This document shows positions 1 to 5,701 of a stretch of DNA of 7,032 nucleotides, one piece after another. This DNA is from Bacteroidota bacterium. Its GTDB lineage: Bacteria > Bacteroidota > Bacteroidia > 2-12-FULL-35-15. How positions within the stretch are numbered: the stretch's first letter is position 1; each line of letters begins with the position of its first letter. The notes below the pieces were generated by a model. That model made no database searches and was not told the DNA's origin. It was given only the letters and a program-made list of their open reading frames with translations. The translations under genes were made by a program, and so were the position numbers. The stretch spans positions 1-7,032 of the forward strand of contig JAIOQD010000419.1 in assembly GCA_021413595.1 (NCBI GenBank), in the 5' to 3' direction.

Positions 1-366
1 GGTAATGATAATAATATTTACATTTCTTCTGAGAATAAAACCAAAAACGCTGGATCTATTACATCAACATCTACTCAAAGTATAGAACAAAATATTAGCC
101 CTGTTGATGATCTAAAATTAAAAAAAGGAAAAACTTCTAAAATCGATAAAAAAATCAACAAACTAAAAGCTAACGCAAACGATGATCAAACCATACTCCT
201 AGTTATTCTTTCAATTTTTCCAATTTTAGCTTTAATTGCTATATATATTAAAGATGGTAAAAAAATCACTTTAAATTTTTGGGTTGACTTGATTTTACAT
301 TTAACTTTCGTTGGATATATAATTTTCGCATTATTAGTCGTTTTAGATATAGTAAGTTTAGCATGA
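1..366 (+). CDS. C-terminal part of a small membrane protein, probable YqaE/Pmp3 family (partial, 5' end outside window)
   Basis: Frame 1 is open from the first base to a TGA at 364-366, giving 121 residues of a protein whose start lies upstream. Residues 1-37 are polar and rich in Ser, Thr and Asn. Residues 38-58 are very Lys-rich. Two hydrophobic stretches follow at about 64-83 and 94-120, separated by a short charged turn (IKDGKK). This two-helix hairpin with a 'FW.DLIL' start to the second helix resembles the YqaE/Pmp3 family (proteolipid membrane potential modulators). Bacteroidota members often carry an extra N-terminal extension, so the polar part fits. The usual double proline of the first helix is replaced here (FPILAL), making it divergent. 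The role of such proteins in bacteria is poorly known; stress or membrane-potential functions are inferred from the yeast Pmp3 relative. The DNA is visibly more AT-rich than the following genes. The reading frame is secure; the family call is moderate. Confidence 0.6.
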   Translation, partial: GNDNNIYISSENKTKNAGSITSTSTQSIEQNISPVDDLKLKKGKTSKIDKKINKLKANANDDQTILLVILSIFPILALIAIYIKDGKKITLNFWVDLILHLTFVGYIIFALLVVLDIVSLA

Positions 367-374
367 CATAATGA

Positions 375-434
375 TTGTCCAAATAAATTGAACGCAAACA
401 TTTGATAGGTTTACCGTTCTAAAATTATTTTTTG
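375..434 (+). promoter_or_regulatory. Candidate promoter(s) for the nuoE-J block
   Basis: The 99-base gap before nuoE holds two imperfect matches to the Bacteroidota promoter (TTG, 19-21 bases, TAnnTTTG). One has TTG at 402-404 and, 21 bases later, TA at 426-427 with TTTG at 431-434, which is one base too long in the -7 box. The other has TTG at 375-377 and, 19 bases later, AACATTTG at 397-404, which is wrong in the first base. Either would give a short leader to the ATG at 466. No Shine-Dalgarno sequence precedes nuoE; the leader ends in an A/T-rich run. I see no convincing terminator for the upstream gene in this gap. Confidence 0.35.
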
Positions 435-465
435 AACAGATAACCGCATTTTTTTAAAATACAAT

Positions 466-1005
466 ATGTCAAAAGAAATAAAATTTAACGAAGAAACGCT
501 TGCACTGATCCACAAGATAATGGCTCGCTATCCTGAAGGCAAACACAAATCAGCCTTACTGCCGATCTTACATATTGCTCAGGCAGAGTTTGATGGATGG
601 TTAAGTCCTGCAACCATGGACTATGTAGCCTCTATACTTAAAATTCAATCTATTGAAGTCTATGAAGTAGCATCATTTTATTCGATGTATAATTTAAAAC
701 CTGTTGGAAAGTGTTTGTTGGAAGTATGCCGTACATCATCGTGCTGGGTGCGTGGTGCAGAAGATGTAGTAAAACATCTTGAAAAACGTTTAGGTATTAA
801 AGAAGGTGAAACAACTGCCGATGGAATGTTCACTATAAAAACGGTGGAATGTTTAGGCAGCTGTGGAAGTGCTCCAATGCTGCAATGTGGAGCTTCCTAT
901 CACGAAAATTTAACACTTGAAAAAGTAGATACATTAATTGAAGGATACCGAACAGAAGGTAAAAGAAAGAGTTATACCGATTTAGATTATAAAAACACAT
1001 TGTAA
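466..1005 (+). CDS. nuoE: NADH-quinone oxidoreductase subunit E (24 kDa-type, 2Fe-2S)
   Basis: This is the thioredoxin-fold 2Fe-2S subunit of the NADH-oxidising module of complex I, located on the cytoplasmic side and partnered with NuoF. The 179-residue length is normal for the family. The N-terminal helical part contains the family-typical stretch around residues 31-47 (LLPILHIAQAEFDGWLS), followed by a 'YEVASFYSMYN' segment at 66-76. The cluster N1a ligands are all present in the classic C-x4-C ... C-x3-C pattern: Cys88, Cys93, Cys129 and Cys133. The ATG at 466 is chosen because it gives a standard N-terminus; there is no clear ribosome binding site, as is common in Bacteroidota. It is the first gene of the complex I block, and nuoF follows after a 49-base spacer holding a strong inverted repeat. 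Intact, with high confidence. Confidence 0.97.
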   Translation: MSKEIKFNEETLALIHKIMARYPEGKHKSALLPILHIAQAEFDGWLSPATMDYVASILKIQSIEVYEVASFYSMYNLKPVGKCLLEVCRTSSCWVRGAEDVVKHLEKRLGIKEGETTADGMFTIKTVECLGSCGSAPMLQCGASYHENLTLEKVDTLIEGYRTEGKRKSYTDLDYKNTL

Positions 1006-1012
1006 TAAAAAT

Positions 1013-1046
1013 CCTTCTCCTCTCTCCAAATGGAGAGAGGAGAAGG
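1013..1046. repeat. Perfect 15-bp inverted repeat with 4-base loop, nuoE-nuoF spacer
   Basis: The left arm CCTTCTCCTCTCTCC (1013-1027) is exactly complementary to the right arm GGAGAGAGGAGAAGG (1032-1046), with loop AAAT at 1028-1031. It is not followed by a T-run, so it does not look like an intrinsic terminator, and it sits inside an operon. The composition (CCTTCTCC ... GGAGAAGG followed by TGAG) resembles palindromic repeats that I recall being scattered between genes in many Bacteroidota genomes; that link is from memory, not a search. The right arm is purine-rich and ends 8 bases before the nuoF ATG at 1055, so folding could hide a Shine-Dalgarno-like sequence. It may also act as an RNA processing or stability element. 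Confidence 0.9.
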
Positions 1047-1054
1047 TGAGATAA

Positions 1055-2395
1055 ATGGGCAAGAAATTATTATTAGAACACATTAACGTTCCGGGTATTG
1101 AAACACTCGAAGTATATCGCCAAAAAGGAGGGTATGCTTCAGTAGAAAAAGCCTTGAAAACAATGACTCCGAATGATGTTGTTGAAGAGGTTAAAAAGTC
1201 CGGATTAAGAGGCCGTGGTGGTGCAGGTTTCCCCACAGGAATGAAATGGAGTTTTCTTTTTAAACCCGAAGGTGTTGAGCGTTACCTTGTTTGTAATGCC
1301 GATGAATCAGAACCGGGAACATTTAAAGATCGTTTTTTAATGGAACATATCCCTCACAGTTTAATTGAGGGAATGATCACATCCAGTTTTGCATTGGGTG
1401 CAAAAACATCATACATCTATATACGTGGCGAATATTTTTATGTAGCTCGTATTCTGGAGAAAGCCATCGATGAAGCGTATGCGGCAGGTCTTTTAGGCAA
1501 AAACATTTTAGGGACTGATTTCTCTCACGATTGTTATGTGCAAGTAGGTGGAGGAGCTTATATCTGCGGTGAAGAAACCGCATTGCTTGAATCACTGGAA
1601 GGTAAAAGAGGTAACCCTCGTATCAAACCACCTTTCCCTGCTATAGCTGGTTTATACGGCTGCCCCACTGTTGTAAACAATGTAGAAACAATTGCAACAG
1701 TTTGCCCGATCATAAATATGGGTGGCGAAGAATACGCAAAAATTGGAATCGGTAGAAGCACAGGAACCAAGCTGATCTCAGCATCCGGACACATTAACAA
1801 ACCTGGTGTTTATGAAATAGAATTAGGTTTACCTGTTGAAGAATTTATTTATTCAGAAGAATATTGTGGAGGTATTATCAACGGAAACAAGCTAAAAGCG
1901 GTTGTTGCCGGAGGATCTTCTGTTCCTGTTTTACCTGCTCATTTAATATTAAAAACCGAAAAAGGCGAACCTCGTTTAATGAGTTACGAATCATTAAGTG
2001 AAGGAGGCTTTGTATCAGGCTCATTGATTGGTTCAGGTGGATTTATTGTTTATGATGAAACAACTAGCATCGTAAAAAACTTATATACATTCGCTCGTTT
2101 TTATCATCACGAAAGCTGTGGACAATGCTCCCCTTGCCGTGAAGGTACAGGATGGATGGAAAAAATTCTTCACCGTATTGTTGAAGGGCATGGTAAACCA
2201 AGTGATATTGATCTATTGTGGGATATTCAACGAAAAATTGAAGGTAATACTATTTGTCCTTTAGGGGATGCAGCTGCATGGCCTGTAGCTGCTGCTATTC
2301 GTCATTTTCGTGCAGAATTTGAAGAGTACATCAATCATCCGGAAAAGATAAAGGATGTGAAACATTATTACAGTGTGAATGCCATAAGCGCATAA
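1055..2395 (+). CDS. nuoF: NADH-quinone oxidoreductase subunit F (51 kDa-type, NADH/FMN/4Fe-4S)
   Basis: This is the catalytic NADH dehydrogenase subunit of complex I. It binds NADH and FMN and passes electrons to NuoE and NuoG. The 446-residue length is typical. The NADH/FMN-binding glycine-rich motif GRGGAGFPTG is at 53-62, a conserved 'CNADESEPGTFKDR' stretch is at 80-93, and the second flavin-binding signature, 'GAYICGEETALLESLEG', is at 167-183. A SLBB-like segment occupies the middle-to-late region (about 240-330). The C-terminal domain holds the N3 cluster ligands Cys355, Cys358, Cys361 (CGQCSPC) and Cys401 (ICPLGDA), all present. The ATG at 1055 gives the usual short N-terminus before the 'GGY...ALK' region. 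nuoG follows after 31 bases. No oddities are visible in the protein; the upstream inverted repeat may influence its translation. Confidence 0.98.
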   Translation: MGKKLLLEHINVPGIETLEVYRQKGGYASVEKALKTMTPNDVVEEVKKSGLRGRGGAGFPTGMKWSFLFKPEGVERYLVCNADESEPGTFKDRFLMEHIPHSLIEGMITSSFALGAKTSYIYIRGEYFYVARILEKAIDEAYAAGLLGKNILGTDFSHDCYVQVGGGAYICGEETALLESLEGKRGNPRIKPPFPAIAGLYGCPTVVNNVETIATVCPIINMGGEEYAKIGIGRSTGTKLISASGHINKPGVYEIELGLPVEEFIYSEEYCGGIINGNKLKAVVAGGSSVPVLPAHLILKTEKGEPRLMSYESLSEGGFVSGSLIGSGGFIVYDETTSIVKNLYTFARFYHHESCGQCSPCREGTGWMEKILHRIVEGHGKPSDIDLLWDIQRKIEGNTICPLGDAAAWPVAAAIRHFRAEFEEYINHPEKIKDVKHYYSVNAISA

Positions 2396-2426
2396 GAGAA
2401 GAAGTTAAATTTTTTGACTTATTAAA

Positions 2427-3413
2427 ATGAAAGTAACGATAGACGGACAAACCATAGAAGTACCTGAAGGAACCACCATCCTTCAAGCTGCACGTATGAT
2501 TGTTGACAATAAAGAATATGCAGGGGATAACATTGCTCCTCCTACCATGTGCTATTATTCAAAACTAAAAACCAGTGGTGGATATTGTCGTTCCTGCCTT
2601 GTAAAAGTTAATAAGGGATCCGAAAAAGATCCTCGTCCAATGCCTAAGCTGGTTGCATCTTGTAGAACAACAGTGATGGATGGAATGGAAGTGATGAATA
2701 CAACATCTCCTGAGGTAATAGAAGTACGTAAAGGTGTTGTTGAATTTTTATTAATTAATCACCCCTTGGACTGCCCAATTTGTGATCAGGCCGGAGAATG
2801 CCATTTACAAGACTTAAGTTATGAGCACGGTTTGGCAAAAACCCGTTATGATTTTAAACGCAGAACATTTAACCTGATCGATATCGGGCCGTATATAAAA
2901 TTGCACATGACACGCTGTATCATGTGTTTCCGTTGTATAAAAGTAGCGGATCAGCTTACTGACAACCGCCACCAGGGTATGTTGTTCCGTGGTGATGTTT
3001 CAGAAATCAGCACTTACATTTCCAAAGCAATTGATAATGATTTTTCAGGAAATATGATTGACGTTTGTCCGGTTGGAGCATTAACAGACAGAACATGGCG
3101 TTTTAAAAGCCGTGTTTGGTTCACTAAACCAATGGATGCACACCGTAATTGTACAAAATGTGCAGGAAAAGCGCATGTTTGGTTTAAAGGGGATGACATT
3201 TTACGTGTTACAGGGCGTAAAAATAAATGGCGAGAAGTAGAAGATTGGATTTGTAACGAATGTCGGTTTGAGAAAAAATATGTGACCGACTGGGTAATTG
3301 AAGGGCCAACGCATATTGACCGCCATTCAGTAATTTCAGCGAACCATTATGAAAATTTAACAAGTCTTAAATTAGATATTGCTAAACAACAGAAAAAATT
3401 AAATAAAAAATAA
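2427..3413 (+). CDS. nuoG: NADH-quinone oxidoreductase subunit G, short form (2Fe-2S / 4Fe-4S electron-wire protein)
   Basis: This subunit carries electrons from NuoF towards NuoI in the complex I peripheral arm. Residues 1-90 form a 2Fe-2S ferredoxin domain with N1b ligands Cys42, Cys54, Cys57 and Cys79. Next comes the His-Cys cluster N5 motif His112-x3-Cys116-x2-Cys119-x5-Cys125. The N4 4Fe-4S ligands follow at Cys164, Cys167, Cys170 and Cys214. A last group, Cys242-x2-Cys245-x30-Cys276-x2-Cys279, sits where the molybdopterin-type 4Fe-4S (N7) motif would begin. The protein then stops at 328 residues, whereas NuoG of E. coli is about 900, so the whole molybdopterin-like domain is absent. The only downstream sequence before nuoH is a 110-base spacer with no remnant, so this is a naturally short form, which I believe is usual in Bacteroidota, and not a frameshift. 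The tail is Lys/Gln-rich. Confidence 0.93.
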   Translation: MKVTIDGQTIEVPEGTTILQAARMIVDNKEYAGDNIAPPTMCYYSKLKTSGGYCRSCLVKVNKGSEKDPRPMPKLVASCRTTVMDGMEVMNTTSPEVIEVRKGVVEFLLINHPLDCPICDQAGECHLQDLSYEHGLAKTRYDFKRRTFNLIDIGPYIKLHMTRCIMCFRCIKVADQLTDNRHQGMLFRGDVSEISTYISKAIDNDFSGNMIDVCPVGALTDRTWRFKSRVWFTKPMDAHRNCTKCAGKAHVWFKGDDILRVTGRKNKWREVEDWICNECRFEKKYVTDWVIEGPTHIDRHSVISANHYENLTSLKLDIAKQQKKLNKK

Positions 3414-3420
3414 ACAGTAC

Positions 3421-3428
3421 TAACTTTG
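3421..3428 (+). promoter_or_regulatory. Possible internal promoter -7 box upstream of nuoH
   Basis: TAACTTTG is an exact match to the Bacteroidota -7 consensus TAnnTTTG and lies just after the nuoG stop in the longest spacer of the block (110 bases). No TTG is found at the expected -33 position; the sequence there is an A/T-rich run (about 3391-3414). If active, it would give nuoHIJ a start independent of nuoEFG. Eight-base matches occur by chance, so support is limited. Confidence 0.35.
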
Positions 3429-3488
3429 CTTGCCTAAAACAAACGGAGTTGAACTGAAAAGAAAAATAAAAAAACAAAATTCATCAAA

Positions 3489-3513
3489 AGTCCCTACTCA
3501 TAGGGATTGGAGG
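3489..3513 (+). promoter_or_regulatory. Hairpin plus strong Shine-Dalgarno site in the nuoH leader
   Basis: TCCCTA (3491-3496) pairs with TAGGGA (3501-3506) around a CTCA loop. The stem extends by a G-U and an A-U pair, giving eight pairs in total from 3489 to 3508. The extended stem ends next to GGAGG, whose first G is at 3509; the last G is at 3513, 10 bases before the nuoH ATG at 3524. This is the clearest Shine-Dalgarno sequence in the window and is unusual for a phylum that mostly does without one. It supports ATG 3524 as the start. The stem next to the binding site could tune access for ribosomes. Confidence 0.55.
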
Positions 3514-3523
3514 AAGCTTATTT

Positions 3524-4492
3524 ATGACATTATCATTTTTGATCTATAAAATTATTTTAGTAGTAATTGTTTTTGCAGTTACACTAGTGGTTGCAATGTA
3601 CAGCACGTATGCTGAGCGTAAAGTAGCAGCCTTTCTTCAAGACAGAATCGGGCCAAACAGAGCAGGACCATTTGGTATTCTTCAGCCCCTAGCCGATGGG
3701 ATAAAAATGTTTATGAAAGAAGAAGTGATACCTGGCGCTTCCAACAAGACACTATTTATCATTGGACCATCTTTAGTACTATTAACAGCTTGTATGACGG
3801 GTGTTGTGATCCCATGGGGTTCCCCTTTAGTTATTGATGGTACCGTATATCCTTTACAGATCACCGATGTAAACATTGGAATACTTTATTTATTTGGTGT
3901 TATCTCCTTAGGTGTATATGGAATTATGATTGGTGGCTGGGCATCAAATAATAAATATTCATTACTTGGAGCCATGCGCGCCTCCTCTCAAATGATCAGC
4001 TATGAAGTAGCAATGGGATTGTCGATCATTGCATTGGTAATGACAACAGGCACGTTGAGCTTAGGTCAAATTGCAGAGCAACAACACGGCTGGCACTGGA
4101 ATGTATTTGTTCAACCTTTAGGATTTTTTATATTTATTATCTGCGCTTTCGCAGAAACCAATCGTGCACCATTTGATTTACCCGAGTGTGAAACAGAATT
4201 AGTAGGTGGTTATCACACCGAGTACAGCTCCATGAAATTAGGGTTCTTCTTATTTGCAGAATACATCAATATGTTTATTTCATCGGCTGTAATTGCCACC
4301 TTTTATTTTGGAGGTTACAATATGCCTTTCATTGAACGTTTTGTTCAAGATCCCAACTGGCTGGCAATTTTAGGCGTTGTATTTTTATTCATGAAAATTG
4401 TGTTTTTTATATTTGTATTTATGTGGGTTCGTTGGACCTTACCGCGTTTCCGTTACGATCAATTAATGAATTTAGGATTGTTGTTTAAGTAA
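3524..4492 (+). CDS. nuoH: NADH-quinone oxidoreductase subunit H (ND1-type membrane subunit)
   Basis: This is the membrane subunit that joins the peripheral arm to the membrane arm of complex I and forms much of the quinone chamber. The 322-residue length is normal. Hydrophobic helices are visible at about 5-26, 77-97, 116-138, 157-175, 194-210, 239-262 and 281-301; the family usually has eight. The first family signature, in the loop after helix 1, is at 31-49 (ERKVAAFLQDRIGPNRAGP) and continues to 'LADGIKMFMKEE' at 56-67. The second, ETNRAPFDLPE, is at 211-221 and runs into a 'CETELVGGYHTEYSSMKLG' stretch with the conserved acidic residues. The C-terminal 'RWTLPRFRYDQLM' at 303-315 is also typical. 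The start is supported by the GGAGG upstream. nuoI follows after 10 bases, suggesting tight co-translation. Confidence 0.98.
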   Translation: MTLSFLIYKIILVVIVFAVTLVVAMYSTYAERKVAAFLQDRIGPNRAGPFGILQPLADGIKMFMKEEVIPGASNKTLFIIGPSLVLLTACMTGVVIPWGSPLVIDGTVYPLQITDVNIGILYLFGVISLGVYGIMIGGWASNNKYSLLGAMRASSQMISYEVAMGLSIIALVMTTGTLSLGQIAEQQHGWHWNVFVQPLGFFIFIICAFAETNRAPFDLPECETELVGGYHTEYSSMKLGFFLFAEYINMFISSAVIATFYFGGYNMPFIERFVQDPNWLAILGVVFLFMKIVFFIFVFMWVRWTLPRFRYDQLMNLGLLFK

Positions 4493-4502
4493 GAATAAAA
4501 AA

Positions 4503-5093
4503 ATGCAATTAACGAACAGATCAAAAGTTGTAGTTAAAAAAGAAATGACCTTGTCTGAAAGGCTTTATATTCCTGCTATTTTCAGCGGGATGTTAATTAC
4601 CCTTAAACATCTTTTCAGAAAAAAAGTAACCATTCAATATCCTGAGCAAACACGTGAAGTTAGTAAAATTTGGCGCGGACAACATGTTTTAAAACGTGAC
4701 GAAATTGGTGCAGAACGTTGTACTGCTTGCGGTTTATGCGCTGTTGCCTGTCCTGCTGAAGCCATTACAATGGTGGCCGCTGAACGCAAACCGGGAGAAG
4801 AGCATTTATATCGTGAAGAAAAATATGCGGCTTCCTATGAGATTAATATGTTGCGTTGCATATTCTGTGGTGATTGCGAAGAAGCGTGCCCGAAAGAAGC
4901 AATTTTTTTAACGGACAGGAAAGTAGATAGTCTTTATACAAGAGCTGAATTAGTTTATGGTAAAGATATTTTGGTGGAAGCTATTGAAAAAGATAAACGT
5001 GTGGATGTAACGGCTAGGGAAACACCCGATGTTGCTGAATTTAAAGCAAACAAAGTATTTGGTCACAATAAAGTATTTGATAAAAATAGTTAA
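4503..5093 (+). CDS. nuoI: NADH-quinone oxidoreductase subunit I (two 4Fe-4S clusters)
   Basis: This is the ferredoxin-like subunit carrying clusters N6a and N6b, which deliver electrons to N2 near the quinone site. The 196-residue protein contains two CxxCxxCxxxCP motifs: Cys73, Cys76, Cys79, Cys83 and Cys119, Cys122, Cys125, Cys129. An N-terminal amphipathic/hydrophobic stretch (about 20-38, IPAIFSGMLITLKHLF) probably lies on the membrane surface, followed by the conserved 'TIQYPEQ' segment at 43-49. The ATG at 4503 is preferred over the in-frame Met15 because the segment from residue 1 (MQLTNRSKVV) looks like the N-terminus I remember for Bacteroidota NuoI; there is only an A-run before it. 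The tail after residue 145 is longer and more charged than in proteobacterial forms. A 78-base palindromic spacer separates it from nuoJ. Confidence 0.98.
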   Translation: MQLTNRSKVVVKKEMTLSERLYIPAIFSGMLITLKHLFRKKVTIQYPEQTREVSKIWRGQHVLKRDEIGAERCTACGLCAVACPAEAITMVAAERKPGEEHLYREEKYAASYEINMLRCIFCGDCEEACPKEAIFLTDRKVDSLYTRAELVYGKDILVEAIEKDKRVDVTARETPDVAEFKANKVFGHNKVFDKNS

Positions 5094-5167
5094 TAGTTGT
5101 TGGTTATTAGTTGTTGGTTCTGTCAACTTCTAACAACCAACAACCAACAACCAGTAACCAACAACTA
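5094..5167. repeat. Heptad-based inverted repeat in the nuoI-nuoJ spacer
   Basis: The left arm at 5094-5119 pairs with 5142-5167 over 26 positions with only one G-U and one A-C mismatch, around a 22-base loop. The right side is built from 7-base units: AACAACC at 5132-5138, 5139-5145 and 5146-5152, then AGTAACC (5153-5159) and AACAACT (5160-5166). The left side contains the same units in reverse complement (AGTTGTT at 5095-5101 and 5109-5115, GGTTATT at 5102-5108). The repeat fills nearly the whole spacer, from directly after the nuoI stop to 4 bases before the nuoJ ATG. No T-run follows, so it is not an obvious terminator. It resembles the short heptameric tandem repeats seen between genes in some bacteria. 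Confidence 0.88.
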
Positions 5168-5171
5168 ATTT

Positions 5172-5672
5172 ATGATTACAACATATTTATTTTATTTTCT
5201 ATCCTTCCTCGCCATTATGTTCGCATTAATGGTTGTGTTTTCTAAAAACCCTGTACACAGTGTACTCTATTTAGTTCTTACTTTTTTTACAATTGCCGGT
5301 CATTATGTTTTGCTGAATGCTCAGTTTTTAGCTGCTGTTCACATCATTGTATATGCAGGGGCCATTATGGTGCTTTTCCTTTTTGTGATCATGCTTTTAA
5401 ATCTTAATAAAGAAACAGAGCCACACAAAAGTGTTTGGTTAAAAGCTTCTGCTGCCGTGGCCTCAGGTTTATTGCTGGTTGTGTTGGTTGGTTCTTTAAA
5501 AAGTGCAGAAACAATTGTTGCTACAAATGCTTTCGACCCCAATATCGGACTGATCGAAAATTTAGGTAAAGTATTATTCAGTGAATTTTTGCTGCCCTTT
5601 GAAGTGTCTTCCGTGTTATTATTGGTAGCAATGGTTGGTGCGGTGATGTTAGGTAAAAAAAGTATAAAATAA
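5172..5672 (+). CDS. nuoJ: NADH-quinone oxidoreductase subunit J (ND6-type membrane subunit)
   Basis: This is a small membrane subunit of complex I lying between NuoH and the antiporter-like subunits and involved in coupling electron transfer to proton pumping. The 166-residue length is normal. Five hydrophobic helices are visible at about 4-23, 28-47, 52-77, 91-109 and 140-160. The most conserved region of the family, the third helix with 'VHIIVYAGAIMVLFLF' at 56-71, is intact, as is 'NPVHSVLYLVLTFF' at 26-39 and the last helix 'FEVSSVLLLVAMVGA' at 143-157. The ATG at 5172 directly follows the palindromic repeat, and no Shine-Dalgarno sequence is seen. The usual next gene, nuoK, does not follow; instead a secreted-protein gene starts 29 bases after the stop. 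Confidence 0.97.
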   Translation: MITTYLFYFLSFLAIMFALMVVFSKNPVHSVLYLVLTFFTIAGHYVLLNAQFLAAVHIIVYAGAIMVLFLFVIMLLNLNKETEPHKSVWLKASAAVASGLLLVVLVGSLKSAETIVATNAFDPNIGLIENLGKVLFSEFLLPFEVSSVLLLVAMVGAVMLGKKSIK

Positions 5673-5701
5673 TTAAAAAAAATACTAAGAAATCATAAAA
5701 T

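Noticed and set aside
186..401. Minus-strand ORF of 71 codons
   Set aside because: It lies antisense to the C-terminal membrane-protein coding region, has a low-complexity Lys/Ile-rich product and no recognisable motif.
1013..1046. Intrinsic terminator between nuoE and nuoF
   Set aside because: The stem is strong but is followed by GTGAGATAA with no T-run, and the next gene belongs to the same complex and starts 8 bases later.
982..1236. Minus-strand ORF across the nuoE-nuoF spacer and the nuoF start
   Set aside because: It overlaps the well-supported nuoF coding region and the palindrome; its product has no recognisable domain.
3300..3523. nuoG as a truncated or frameshifted pseudogene, because it is about one third the length of E. 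coli NuoG
   Set aside because: The following 110 bases contain no remnant of the missing domain in any frame I read, the next gene starts normally, and the C-terminus ends in a plausible Lys-rich tail. Short NuoG is, to my knowledge, normal in this phylum.
4696..4911. Plus-strand ORF inside nuoI
   Set aside because: It is a +1-frame shadow of nuoI, whose two cluster motifs are in the main frame.
5094..5167. CRISPR-like array in the nuoI-nuoJ spacer
   Set aside because: The repeated units are only 7 bases long and directly adjacent, without spacers of constant length; the structure is an inverted repeat.
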